Assembly (NCBI GenBank): GCA_011523825.1
Contig: WTFX01000015.1
Span: 1-64,000 of the forward strand
DNA: 64,000 bases
Source of the DNA: Microthrixaceae bacterium
GTDB lineage: Bacteria; Actinomycetota; Acidimicrobiia; Acidimicrobiales; Poriferisodalaceae
Reading direction: 5' to 3'
The notes under the pieces are model-generated. The model was not told the origin of the DNA and did not search any database. It saw nothing but the letters and a program-made list of their open reading frames with translations. Shown piece after piece: positions 1 to 8,561 of the stretch. Numbering within the stretch: position 1 is the first letter of the stretch; each line of letters opens with the position of its first letter. Both the position numbers and the translations under genes were made by a program.

Positions 1-55
1 CGAAGTCGCCTTCGACGAGGACTTCTAGGCGAAGTCGCCTTCGACGAGGACTTCT
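1..55. repeat. 26-bp direct repeat across a stop codon, period 29
   Basis: Bases 1-26 and 30-55 are identical and are separated by three bases. Each copy contains the inverted arms GAAGTC/GACTTC, so each can fold into a small hairpin. The first copy is followed by TAG and the second by TGA. The repeat sits between a gene ending at 28 and the end of meaB at 59. It is one of several tandem duplications at gene ends in this window. Confidence 0.9.
2..28 (+). CDS. C-terminal tail of a gene entering from the left (partial)
   Basis: Read from base 2, the plus strand gives eight codons, E-V-A-F-D-E-D-F, and a TAG stop at 26-28. If a gene enters from the left, this is its acidic C-terminal tail. Nothing else of it is inside the window and no function can be assigned. 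The tail is of interest only because the whole 26-base segment, stop region included, is repeated immediately downstream. The next gene, meaB, converges on it. Confidence 0.35.
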   Translation, partial: EVAFDEDF

Positions 56-58
56 GAG

Positions 59-1045
59 CTAGGCGTCCGTCGACCCGTCGAAGGCTGCCATCAGCCGGTC
101 CACTGCTGCGACCGCCGTCAGCCGGTCGGCTCGCACCTCATCCTCGAGATCGGCCAGCAGATCCTGAGCATGCGTCGCGAGCCGTGCGCGTATGCGCTCG
201 GTCAGCATCGTGCGCATCCAGCGCACCCGCTGGTCCGCCCGGCGGGCTGCCAGCTCGCCTGATGCAGACATGAGCCGGCGGTGCTCCGTCGCGTGGCCCC
301 ACAGCGTCTCGAGGCCGTCCGCGGTCAGGCCTGAGCAGGTGATCACCGGGGGAGTCCACGTTGGCGAGGCCGGCTGGGTCATGTGCAGCGCCAGTTGGTA
401 GTCGCGAGCCGCGTTGCCGGCCCGCTCGACGTTGTCTCCGTCGGCTTTGTTGACTGCGATCAGATCTGCGATCTCCAGGATGCCCTTCTTGATGCCCTGC
501 AGGTCGTCGCCGGCGCCCGGCAGCATCAGCACCACAAAGAAATCCACCATGTCGGCCACGGCGGTCTCCGACTGGCCGACGCCCACGGTCTCGACCAGCA
601 CCACGTCAAAGCCTGCTGCTTCGAGCACGCCGATGGTCTCGCGGGTCACCTGAGTGACCCCGCCGAGCTGTCCGGCCGTGGGCGAGGGCCGCACGAATGC
701 CGCTGGGTCATTGGCCAGCGCCGTCATCCGGGTCTTGTCGCCCAGTATGGAGCCCCCATGCACTGCAGAGGTCGGGTCGACGGCCAGCACGGCGACACGG
801 TGACCCTGCTTCGTCAGCGCAGTGCCGAGTGTCTCGATCAGCGTGCTCTTGCCCACGCCGGGAACACCGGTGATGCCCACTCGGTGCGCACCGCCGGTGT
901 CTGTCAGTAGCTCGGCGAGCAGTTCCTGTGCTGGTTCGGCATCGTCAGCCAGCCGGGACTCGACGAGGGTGATGGCCCGGCCGATGGCGGCGCGGTCGCA
1001 GGCCCGTACACCGGCGGCAAGTTCGGCGACATCGGCTTCGGCCAT
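59..1045 (-). CDS. meaB: MeaB/ArgK-type GTPase, chaperone of methylmalonyl-CoA mutase
   Basis: P-loop GTPase (328 aa) that controls cofactor loading and protects adenosylcobalamin-dependent methylmalonyl-CoA mutase in the cytoplasm. The Walker A motif GVPGVGKST is at residues 60-68. The family segments VDPTSAVHGGSILGDKTRM and VETVGVGQSE follow, then the base-recognition motif NKAD. Length is normal for the family. The reading frame stays open for 62 further codons upstream. I chose the ATG at 1045 because the homologous region begins there and a TACCTT box lies 7 bases before it, as in many genes here. Its enzyme, mutAB, is on the same strand at 1690-5534, separated by one small opposite-strand gene. 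Confidence 0.93.
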   Translation of the reverse strand: MAEADVAELAAGVRACDRAAIGRAITLVESRLADDAEPAQELLAELLTDTGGAHRVGITGVPGVGKSTLIETLGTALTKQGHRVAVLAVDPTSAVHGGSILGDKTRMTALANDPAAFVRPSPTAGQLGGVTQVTRETIGVLEAAGFDVVLVETVGVGQSETAVADMVDFFVVLMLPGAGDDLQGIKKGILEIADLIAVNKADGDNVERAGNAARDYQLALHMTQPASPTWTPPVITCSGLTADGLETLWGHATEHRRLMSASGELAARRADQRVRWMRTMLTERIRARLATHAQDLLADLEDEVRADRLTAVAAVDRLMAAFDGSTDA

Positions 1046-1052
1046 CGGTAGC

Positions 1053-1058
1053 AAGGTA
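1053..1058 (-). promoter_or_regulatory. -10 box for leaderless meaB
   Basis: On the minus strand TACCTT ends 7 bases before the meaB ATG at 1045. This matches the TAnnnT box found at the same distance from many starts in the window. Confidence 0.5.
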
Positions 1059-1104
1059 CCGGGAGCCACGGCGACGGCCTGCCTGCGCGCGCCGGCAGTT
1101 CGGG

Positions 1105-1110
1105 CACAAT
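1105..1110 (+). promoter_or_regulatory. possible -10 box for the membrane protein gene
   Basis: CACAAT ends 6 bases before the GTG at 1117. It fits the leaderless spacing but departs from TAnnnT at the first base. With the meaB box it makes this a short divergent promoter region. Confidence 0.35.
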
Positions 1111-1116
1111 GTGCGG

Positions 1117-1671
1117 GTGGGATTGCTGAGGCGGATGCGCACCGGGGACCGTTCCCACCCCGCCGAGCAGTACCTGAACCAAGGCGACCACCTGCACGCA
1201 CTCGTGCCGGCGCAGGGCGGGATGCACCCATTCTCGATGCTGGTGATCGGCGTTGCGGCGCTGGCTGGCATCGTGCTGACCGTCGATTTGCCGTGGGTGC
1301 AGATCAGCCTGATTTCCACCACGGTCTTTGCGACAGCGGCAGTGCTGACCATGTCGCGTTACCGCCTGCTGGCACTGACCGATGCCGACATCGTGGTCAT
1401 GCGCACGCGGGCGCTGAGGCCGGCCAAGCCGGTCGAGCTGCTCGACCGCATCGAGCGTGTCGAGCCGTTCGATATCCGCGGCTCGGCGTGGGGGCAGATC
1501 GTCGTCGGCAGCGAAAAGCTGTGGGTGCACCGCCGCTACCACAGCCACCTTGAAGACGCCGATGCACGGCTCGCCGCTGCGCCGCGCGGCATGAGAGCGG
1601 CTTCCAGCGCCGCGTACCGCGCCGCCCGGGCCAAGAAGAAGGTCCGCAACGTGGGACGTCGCCACCGCTGA
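1117..1671 (+). CDS. small membrane protein with PH-like cytoplasmic part, unknown function
   Basis: A protein of about 184 aa that I do not recognise by name. After a polar N-terminus there are two adjacent hydrophobic segments, roughly residues 40-56 and 60-76, separated by a few residues. They are followed by a domain with alternating hydrophobic strands (ADIVVMRTRALRPAKPVELL) resembling bacterial PH-like domains, and a very basic tail ending RNVGRRHR. It lies between meaB and mutB on the opposite strand and ends 18 bases from the mutB stop, so it is transcribed against both. The GTG at 1117 fits the promoter-like box upstream; GTG 1111 in the same frame is the alternative. A link to the mutase is not shown. 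Confidence 0.7.
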   Translation: MGLLRRMRTGDRSHPAEQYLNQGDHLHALVPAQGGMHPFSMLVIGVAALAGIVLTVDLPWVQISLISTTVFATAAVLTMSRYRLLALTDADIVVMRTRALRPAKPVELLDRIERVEPFDIRGSAWGQIVVGSEKLWVHRRYHSHLEDADARLAAAPRGMRAASSAAYRAARAKKKVRNVGRRHR

Positions 1672-1689
1672 GCCGGCGGCGGCGAGGTG

Positions 1690-3990
1690 CTAACCAGCCT
1701 CCTCGAGCAGGTCCAGCATCTCGGCAGCAGCTTCGGCGATGACCGTTCCGGGCGGGTAGATCGCGGCTGCGCCTGCCGCGCGCAGCGCGTCGAAGTCCTG
1801 GGCCGGGATGACGCCGCCGACCACGACCAGGATGTCGGGCCGTCCGAGTTCTGCCAGTGCGTCCCGCAGCTCCGGCACGAGCGTCAGGTGTCCTGCGGCG
1901 AGCGACGAGGCGCCGACGACGTGGACATCGTTCTCGACGGCTTGGCGAGCCGTCTCGGCGGGCGTGCTGAACAACGGGCCGATGTCGACATCGAATCCCA
2001 GATCGGCGTAGGCCGTGGCCACCACTTTCTGGCCCCGGTCATGGCCGTCCTGACCCATCTTCGCGATGAGGATGCGCGGCCGCCTCCCGGTCTGCTCGCC
2101 GAAGGCAACCACCCGGTTGCGCACGGCGTCGACGGCCGCCGCCATCGGATTGGTGCCGTCGTCGCCCGAACTGTCGCCAGCCATCTCGCTCCCGTACACG
2201 CCGCTGATCGTGCGTATCTGGGCAGTGTGCCGCCCGAAGGCGTCCTCCATCGCCGCGCTGATTTCCCCCACGGTGGCATGGCAGCGCGCCGCGTCGACGG
2301 ATGCGGCCAGCAGGTTGCCCCCGCCGCTGCGGGCCACGTCGCGCAACGCGTCCAGCGAGCGGCGAACCGCATCGGCGTCGCGGCCGCTGCGCAGCCGATC
2401 CAGCTTCGCCAGCTGGGCGGCGCGTACCTCAGCGTTGTCGACCCGCAGGATGTCGACCTCATTGGACAGCTCAGACCTGTAGCGGTTGACCCCGACAACC
2501 GTGCGCTGCCCGGCCTCGATGCGAGCCTGGGTGCGCGCCGCAGCTTGTTCAATGCGCATCTTGGGAATGCCGGCCTCGATGGCGCGCGCCATGCCGCCGA
2601 GCCGTTCGATCTCGTCGATGTGCGCGCAAGCCCGTTGCGCCAGCTCGGCGGTGAGCCGTTCCACGTAGTAGCTCCCGCCCCAGGGGTCGATCACCCGAGT
2701 GGAACCGGCTTCATGCTGCAGGAACAGCTGCGTGTTGCGGGCGATGCGGGCGCTGAAGTCGCTCGGCAACGCCAACGCCTCGTCGAATGCGTTGGTGTGG
2801 AGGCTCTGGGTATGGCCGTCGACGGCGGCCATGGCCTCGATGCAGGTTCGCACCACGTTGTTGTACGGATCCTGGGCGGTGAGCGACCAACCCGAGGTCT
2901 GGCAGTGAGTCCGCAACGACAGCGATCGTGGATTCTCGGGTTCGAAGCCGGCGACCAGTTTGGCCCACAGCAGCCTGGCCGCACGCAGCTTGGCCACCTC
3001 CATAAAAAAGTCCATCCCGATGCCCCAGAAGAAGCTCAGACGCGGAGCGAAGTCGTCGATGCCCATGCCGGCGCCGATGCCGCAGCGCAGGTACTCCAGG
3101 CCGTCGGCCAGCGTGTAGCCCAACTCGAGGTCGGCAGTCGCCCCGGCTTCCTGCATGTGATAGCCGGAGATGGAAATCGAATTGAAGCGGGGCATCTCGG
3201 CGGAGGTGAACTCGAAGATGTCGCTGATGATCCGCATGGATGGCTGGGGTGGGTAGATGTAGGTGTTGCGGACCATGAATTCCTTGAGGATGTCGTTCTG
3301 GATGGTCCCGGTCAGCTGGGCGGGAGCAACGCCCTGCTCCTCGGCCGCCACGACGTAGAGCGCCAAGATCGGCAGCACCGCCCCGTTCATCGTCATCGAC
3401 ACGCTCATGCGGTCGAGCGGGATGCCGTCGAACAGCGTGCGCATGTCAAGGATCGAGTCGATGGCGACACCCGCCATGCCCACGTCGGAGCTCACCCTGG
3501 GATGGTCCGAGTCGTAGCCGCGGTGGGTCGCAAGGTCGAAGGCAACCGACAGGCCGCGCTGACCCGCGGCCAGATTGCGCCGGTAGAACGCGTTGGAGTC
3601 CTCGGCGGTGGAGAAACCGGCGTACTGGCGGATCGTCCAGGGCTGGTTCGTGTACATCGTGGGGTACGGGCCCCGCAGGTACGGGGCGAAGCCGGGGTAG
3701 CCGTCGAGGTAGGTGCGCCCTCGGGGACCGTTCTCGCTGGCACCCGATCCGCTGTCGTAGAGGTCGGCGACGTCCGCAGCGACATACAGCGGCGCGATGT
3801 CGATTCCTTCAGGCGTGGTGCTGGGAGAGGGAGCACGGCCGGTTTCGGAGGCGAATCGCTCCGCCCACTCTGCCCTTGCCGACGATTCGGGCTGTGCCGA
3901 TGATCCAGGGCCGCTGGCGCCGTTCGAACCGGCTCCGGCCGGCCCGCTGTCATCGAGATGGAGGTTCGAGAAGTCACCGATGACGCTCAT
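1690..3990 (-). CDS. mutB: methylmalonyl-CoA mutase, large (catalytic) subunit
   Basis: Adenosylcobalamin-dependent interconversion of (R)-methylmalonyl-CoA and succinyl-CoA in propionate metabolism. The protein has 766 aa, the usual size. A substrate-binding TIM barrel fills residues of about 80-560 and includes the conserved [19 protein letters not shown] region. The C-terminal cobalamin-binding domain holds D648-G-H650-D-R-G, where the His is the lower cobalt ligand. The start codon overlaps the mutA stop as ATGA (3987-3990), so translation is probably coupled and the subunits made together. The frame is open for 141 codons upstream of 3990, but that is the antisense-free shadow of mutA. 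Confidence 0.97.
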   Translation of the reverse strand: MSVIGDFSNLHLDDSGPAGAGSNGASGPGSSAQPESSARAEWAERFASETGRAPSPSTTPEGIDIAPLYVAADVADLYDSGSGASENGPRGRTYLDGYPGFAPYLRGPYPTMYTNQPWTIRQYAGFSTAEDSNAFYRRNLAAGQRGLSVAFDLATHRGYDSDHPRVSSDVGMAGVAIDSILDMRTLFDGIPLDRMSVSMTMNGAVLPILALYVVAAEEQGVAPAQLTGTIQNDILKEFMVRNTYIYPPQPSMRIISDIFEFTSAEMPRFNSISISGYHMQEAGATADLELGYTLADGLEYLRCGIGAGMGIDDFAPRLSFFWGIGMDFFMEVAKLRAARLLWAKLVAGFEPENPRSLSLRTHCQTSGWSLTAQDPYNNVVRTCIEAMAAVDGHTQSLHTNAFDEALALPSDFSARIARNTQLFLQHEAGSTRVIDPWGGSYYVERLTAELAQRACAHIDEIERLGGMARAIEAGIPKMRIEQAAARTQARIEAGQRTVVGVNRYRSELSNEVDILRVDNAEVRAAQLAKLDRLRSGRDADAVRRSLDALRDVARSGGGNLLAASVDAARCHATVGEISAAMEDAFGRHTAQIRTISGVYGSEMAGDSSGDDGTNPMAAAVDAVRNRVVAFGEQTGRRPRILIAKMGQDGHDRGQKVVATAYADLGFDVDIGPLFSTPAETARQAVENDVHVVGASSLAAGHLTLVPELRDALAELGRPDILVVVGGVIPAQDFDALRAAGAAAIYPPGTVIAEAAAEMLDLLEEAG

Positions 3991-5534
3991 GACCCTGCCG
4001 CTCCCGTCACGGTTTCGCCCGCCGTCTCGGCCTCGTAGGGCGCCGCCCAGCGGTGCACGCCCAGCCCGACCCCAGGCGGGCCGGCCGGCTCGCCGGCGGA
4101 GACGCTCACGGCCGATGCCTGCTCGGCTTGTGAGTCCACGAAGTCGGTGACGCCGACGAGCAGGTGCTCGCCCGTGGCGATCTGCTCGTTGCGCAGCGCT
4201 CGTTCGGCGGCAATCGATGTCTCCAGCTCGCCGCCGGCCAGCGCAGCACACATGCCGCCGGTCGCTTCGATCTCTCGAAAGCGGTCCCAGGCTGCGTGTG
4301 CCAGCTTGCGTGTGAGGTCTTCGATGTACCAGCTTCCCCCGGCGGGATCGATGACCGACCCGATGCGGCTCTCGTGGCGCAGAATCAGCTGCGTGTTGGC
4401 GGCGACGCGCCAACCCAAGCTGCTGGACGCCTGACCGGCGCTGACGGTGTCAAAGGGCCGGACGGTGATGGCGTCGACACCGCCGTTCGCGGCACCGAAC
4501 GACGCTGTGGTGGCGCGCAGCATGTTCACCCACGGGTCGAGAGCGCTCAGCATGGCCGTCGCCGTGACGGCGTGAAGCCGCATCGATGGTCCATCGTCGC
4601 CGGCAACGTCGACCCCGCAGGCGCCCAGCACACGGGTCCAGCACATCCGCATCGCCCGGCACTTGGCGGTGACCAGGAAGGCGTCGGGTCCCGCGGACAG
4701 CGTGAAGCCCACCAGGCGGGCAGCCGCAGCGGGGTCGAGCCCCGGCCCGTCGGCGTTGTCGCAGATCACCCGCAGCCACGCCACCCCGGTCGCGAGCATC
4801 GCGGCCAGTTCGGTGGCGTCGCTCGCGCCGGCATCGGCGAAGACCGACCCGTCAGCCTCCAGCGGCACGGCCCGAGGCGAACGCTGTGCGATCCCGGCTG
4901 CGCTGCGCGCTGCGCTGCACATCACCGAGACGAGAGCGGCGCTGTCACCGGAATCGGCGGGTCGCCAACCGCTTGCGGCTGCGGCGATCGGGTCGAGTCC
5001 GAACCATGAGCGCAGGCCTGCGAGATCGACACCGTGACGGGCAAAGACATCCAGCAGCGCAGCGGCCTGCGCAGGCGACGCGCCGGACTGCAGGTGGATC
5101 GTCACGCCGGCTCCGGCCGCGTCGCCGATGCCTGCGGCGAGTGCGGCAGCGTCACCGTCGGCGTCCCAGCCCCTGGCGACTGTGACGGCATCCACGCCCG
5201 ATGTCGTGTCCACCGCGACGGCGTCGGGCGTGCCCGCGAGTCGTACGTCGTGAATCTGGCGCAGCTCCCAGCCCCGTGCGCCGCTCGCGGCAGCGGCTCC
5301 GCGGGTGAACGGCGCACTGCCGGGCAGACCGGAGGGGTCTGCTTCGGTGCTGTGGCGATGCGCGGTGTACAGCGGTGCAGTCTCGATGCCGCCAAGCAGC
5401 ATCGTGTGGAGCGACGACAGCGGCTCGCCGCGCAGCGCGCCTTCGGCCGCGGCTTCCCAGTCGCTCTCGGAGACATCGGCGAAATCGAGATCGCTGAGCG
5501 CAGTCTCGTGTTGCGATGTGGGCGTCTCAGCCAC
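3987..5534 (-). CDS. mutA: methylmalonyl-CoA mutase, small subunit, lacking the usual C-terminal domain
   Basis: Partner subunit of MutB in the heterodimeric mutase. The 515-aa protein has the TIM-barrel region with motifs shared with MutB, such as [18 protein letters not shown] near residue 400. It ends soon after, at ...[10 protein letters not shown] plus a short Ala/Gly-rich tail. MutA proteins are usually about 610-640 aa and end in a degenerate flavodoxin-like B12-binding domain; that domain is absent here. The stop overlaps the mutB start by four bases and leaves no room for a lost or frameshifted domain. The GTG start at 5534 follows an AGGGTA/TACCCT box by 7 bases. Confidence 0.92.
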   Translation of the reverse strand: MAETPTSQHETALSDLDFADVSESDWEAAAEGALRGEPLSSLHTMLLGGIETAPLYTAHRHSTEADPSGLPGSAPFTRGAAAASGARGWELRQIHDVRLAGTPDAVAVDTTSGVDAVTVARGWDADGDAAALAAGIGDAAGAGVTIHLQSGASPAQAAALLDVFARHGVDLAGLRSWFGLDPIAAAASGWRPADSGDSAALVSVMCSAARSAAGIAQRSPRAVPLEADGSVFADAGASDATELAAMLATGVAWLRVICDNADGPGLDPAAAARLVGFTLSAGPDAFLVTAKCRAMRMCWTRVLGACGVDVAGDDGPSMRLHAVTATAMLSALDPWVNMLRATTASFGAANGGVDAITVRPFDTVSAGQASSSLGWRVAANTQLILRHESRIGSVIDPAGGSWYIEDLTRKLAHAAWDRFREIEATGGMCAALAGGELETSIAAERALRNEQIATGEHLLVGVTDFVDSQAEQASAVSVSAGEPAGPPGVGLGVHRWAAPYEAETAGETVTGAAGS

Positions 5535-5541
5535 GGTTCGC

Positions 5542-5547
5542 AGGGTA
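5542..5547 (-). promoter_or_regulatory. -10 box for leaderless mutAB
   Basis: TACCCT on the minus strand, 7 bases before the GTG at 5534. This spacing supports GTG as the mutA start where no ATG is available. Confidence 0.5.
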
Positions 5548-5629
5548 GCGGTCGCCTTCCAGGCGGGAATGTGGCTCTCCCGTGGCGCTCTCTTAGTGAT
5601 TCGCGGGTGGCCGTGGCATCCTTGCCCGC

Positions 5630-8488
5630 ATGAATCCCCCCTCATCGGCCGATGTCGCTGTCGCGCACTCAGCTGAGGGGAGCGAACTCCCTCCGTATCG
5701 CTACAACGCCGAGATGGCGAACGAGATCGAGCTGCGCTGGCAGGAGCGGTGGAAGGCCGACGGCACGTATCGCACATCCAATCCCACCGAGCCGTCGGCG
5801 GACTCGCCTGCTGGCAGCACGAACAAGCTCTTCATCATGGACATGTTCCCGTACCCGTCGGGTTCGGGCCTGCATGTGGGGCACCCGCTGGGCTACATCG
5901 GCACTGACGTGTATGCACGTTTCAAGCGCATGTGCGGCTACGTGGTGCTGCACCCGATGGGCTACGACGCGTTCGGGCTGCCTGCGGAGGAGCATGCCCG
6001 CCAGACCGGTGAGCACCCCCGCATCAATACCGAACGGAACATTGCCAATATGTCGCGCCAACTGGCCCGACTGGGACTCGGGCACGACGACCAGCGATCG
6101 CTGGCCACGACCGATGTGGAGTACTACCGCTGGACGCAGTGGATCTTCCTGCAGATCTTCAATTCCTGGTACGACACCGATGCGCAGCGGGCCCGCCCGA
6201 TCGCTGAGCTGATCGAGCTGTTCGAGGCTGGGCAGAAGGCCACCGCCAGCGGTGCTGCGTGGGCCGAGATGAACGACGTCGAGCGGCGCACCGAGCTCGA
6301 CGAGCATCGCCTGGCCTACTTGGGCGAAGCACCGGTCAACTGGTGCCCTGCGCTGGGAACGGTGCTGGCCAACGAGGAAGTCACCAACGAGGGGCGATCC
6401 GACCGGGGCAACCATCCGGTCTTCCGCCGCCCGATGAAACAGTGGATGATGCGCATCACGGCGTACGCCGACCGGCTGCTTTCCGACCTCGACCGGGTGG
6501 ACTGGTTCGAGAGCGTCAAGATCATGCAGCGCAACTGGATCGGCCGCAGCGAGGGCGCTTACATCAGCTTCGCGACCGACGCCGACGCGGGCCCCTCCGG
6601 CCCGGCCATCGAGGTGTTCACCACCCGTCCCGACACGATCTACGGGACGACGGCGATGTTGCTGGCACCCGAACACCCGCTCGTCGACGAGCTGGTCGCC
6701 GACGAGTGGCCACCGGATACCGATCCGCGCTGGACCGCCGGTGCCGCTACGCCCCGTGAGGCTCTCGACGCATACCGGGCCCATGCAGCAGCGATGACCG
6801 ACTTGCAGCGCCAGACCGAGCGCGACAAGACCGGAGTGTGGCTGGGCGTGAACTGCATGGTGCCGACCACCGGTGAGGGAGTGCCGGTGTTCGTCGCCGA
6901 CTACGTGCTGATCGACTACGGCACGGGCGCGGTCATGTCGGTGCCGGGGGAAGACCAGCGTGACTGGGACTTCTCCGTCCAGTTCGGGCTGCCGATCATG
7001 CGCACGGTGCAGCCGCCGCCAGATTTCGACGGCGAGGCCTACGACGGTCCCGGTCCGGCCATCAACAGCGATTTCCTGAATGGCCTGGAAAAGGCCGATG
7101 CCATCGACGCCATCTGCGACTGGCTGGAGGAGCGAAGCTGCGGCCGCCGCACGGTCACCTACAAGCTGCGGGACTGGCTGTTCAGCCGGCAGCGCTACTG
7201 GGGCGAGCCGTTCCCGATCGTGTTCGACGAGACGGGGCTTCCTCTGGCGGTGCCCGATAACGAGCTGCCGGTGGAGCTGCCCGAGCTGATCGACTGGGCG
7301 CCGCGCGCGCTCGACGAGTCGTCGGATCCGGAGCCGCCGCTCGGTCGCGCCACCGAATGGGCCACCGCCACCTACGACCTGGGCGACGGCGAGCGCATGT
7401 ACCGCCGTGAGCTGAGCACGATGCCGCAGTGGGCAGGATCGTGCTGGTACTACCTGCGCTACCTCGATCCGGCGAACGACGACGCCCTGGTGGATCCCGA
7501 AGTGGAACGGTTCTGGATGGCTGACCCCGATGGCGGGGTCGGGGGTGTCGACCTCTATGTCGGCGGCGTGGAGCATGCCGTGCTGCACCTGCTGTATGCG
7601 CGCTTCTGGCACAAGGTGCTGTACGACCTGGGTCACGTCAGCGGTCCCGAGCCGTTCGGCCGGTTGTACAACCAGGGATACATCCAGGCGGCTGCGTACC
7701 AGGACCACCGGGGTGTGTACGTAGAGGCGTCCGAGGTGACCGAGCGGGACGGCAAGTTCTTCTGGGGCGACGTCGAGGTCACCCGCCATTTCGGCAAGAT
7801 GGGCAAGTCGCTGCGCAATGCGGTCACGCCCGACGACATCTACAGCGCGTACGGGGCCGACACGCTGCGGACCTACGAGATGTTCATGGGCCCGCTCGAC
7901 CAAGGGCGTCCATGGGAGACACACTCGGTGATCGGCTCGCACCGCCTACTGCAGCGCGTGTGGCGAAGCCTGATCGACGAGCAGACCGGTGAGATCACGG
8001 TCGCCGATGTCGAACCCGACGCTGACCTCGAGCGCATGGTCCATCGAACAATCGACGCGGTCACCGATGCCATGTCCGATCTGCGGTTCAATTCGGCGAT
8101 CGCGCGCATCACCGAGCTGAACAACGAGTTGACGCGGCGCGGCGGGCTGACACCCCGATCAGTTGCCGATGTGCTGGTGCGCCTGCTGGCGCCGCTGGTG
8201 CCGCACCTGGCCGAGGAGCTGTGGTCGAAGCTGGGCAATTCGACCACGGTCGTCTACGCGCCATTCCCGCAGGCGGACCCCGCGATGCTGGCTGCCGAGG
8301 TGATCGAGGTGCCCGTGCAGGTGAACGGCAAGGTCCGCAGTCGGATCACGGTCGACGCCGGTATCTCTCCGGCCGATCTCGAAGTTGCCGCGAAGACCGA
8401 CGAACGCATCGCCCAGCTCACTGCCGGCGCAGACATCCGGCGCGTGGTGACCGTACCGGGCAAGCTGGTGAACATCGTGCTGGCGTAG
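5630..8488 (+). CDS. leuS: leucyl-tRNA synthetase
   Basis: Class Ia aminoacyl-tRNA synthetase charging tRNA-Leu; 952 aa, the normal size for the bacterial enzyme. The HIGH-type motif HVGH is at residues 82-85, after PYPSGSG. The CP1 editing domain, with TTRPDTIYGTTAMLLAPEHP, lies at about 320-350. The KMSKS-type loop reads KMGKS near residue 723, as in other actinobacterial LeuRS. The anticodon-binding domain and a C-terminal extension ending VNIVLA complete it. I kept the ATG at 5630 because RYNAEMANEIELRWQ is already homologous sequence and starts before the next ATG. A 30-base tandem repeat begins in the last codons. Confidence 0.97.
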   Translation: MNPPSSADVAVAHSAEGSELPPYRYNAEMANEIELRWQERWKADGTYRTSNPTEPSADSPAGSTNKLFIMDMFPYPSGSGLHVGHPLGYIGTDVYARFKRMCGYVVLHPMGYDAFGLPAEEHARQTGEHPRINTERNIANMSRQLARLGLGHDDQRSLATTDVEYYRWTQWIFLQIFNSWYDTDAQRARPIAELIELFEAGQKATASGAAWAEMNDVERRTELDEHRLAYLGEAPVNWCPALGTVLANEEVTNEGRSDRGNHPVFRRPMKQWMMRITAYADRLLSDLDRVDWFESVKIMQRNWIGRSEGAYISFATDADAGPSGPAIEVFTTRPDTIYGTTAMLLAPEHPLVDELVADEWPPDTDPRWTAGAATPREALDAYRAHAAAMTDLQRQTERDKTGVWLGVNCMVPTTGEGVPVFVADYVLIDYGTGAVMSVPGEDQRDWDFSVQFGLPIMRTVQPPPDFDGEAYDGPGPAINSDFLNGLEKADAIDAICDWLEERSCGRRTVTYKLRDWLFSRQRYWGEPFPIVFDETGLPLAVPDNELPVELPELIDWAPRALDESSDPEPPLGRATEWATATYDLGDGERMYRRELSTMPQWAGSCWYYLRYLDPANDDALVDPEVERFWMADPDGGVGGVDLYVGGVEHAVLHLLYARFWHKVLYDLGHVSGPEPFGRLYNQGYIQAAAYQDHRGVYVEASEVTERDGKFFWGDVEVTRHFGKMGKSLRNAVTPDDIYSAYGADTLRTYEMFMGPLDQGRPWETHSVIGSHRLLQRVWRSLIDEQTGEITVADVEPDADLERMVHRTIDAVTDAMSDLRFNSAIARITELNNELTRRGGLTPRSVADVLVRLLAPLVPHLAEELWSKLGNSTTVVYAPFPQADPAMLAAEVIEVPVQVNGKVRSRITVDAGISPADLEVAAKTDERIAQLTAGADIRRVVTVPGKLVNIVLA

Positions 8489-8550
8489 GCCAGCAGCATT
8501 GGACGCGTGCTGGCGTAGGCCAGCTGCATTGGACACGTGCTGGCGTGAGC
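8477..8550 (+). repeat. 30-bp tandem repeat spanning the leuS stop codon
   Basis: Two full copies (8477-8506, 8507-8536) and a 14-base partial third copy (from 8537) with few mismatches. The period is exactly ten codons, so the repeat reproduces the leuS end in frame: stop TAG at 8486, then TAG at 8516 and TGA at 8546, each preceded by codons for V-L-A. It ends 11 bases before the ATG of the next gene and contains that gene's approach to the ribosome site. Confidence 0.9.
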
Positions 8551-8561
8551 GGGAGAACGAC

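Noticed and set aside
1046..1231. 62-residue N-terminal extension of MeaB
   Set aside because: Composition is low-complexity Arg/Ala/Gly, family homology starts at ATG 1045, and the promoter box lies inside the extension.
1687..3903. 738-codon open frame on the plus strand opposite mutB
   Set aside because: It is antisense to a clear methylmalonyl-CoA mutase and has no recognisable protein features; long shadow frames are expected in GC-rich DNA.
5669..7942. 757-codon open frame opposite leuS
   Set aside because: Antisense to leuS, with the composition of a shadow frame.
8477..8550. CRISPR-like array
   Set aside because: Repeats are contiguous with no spacers and include the leuS stop; only two and a half copies.
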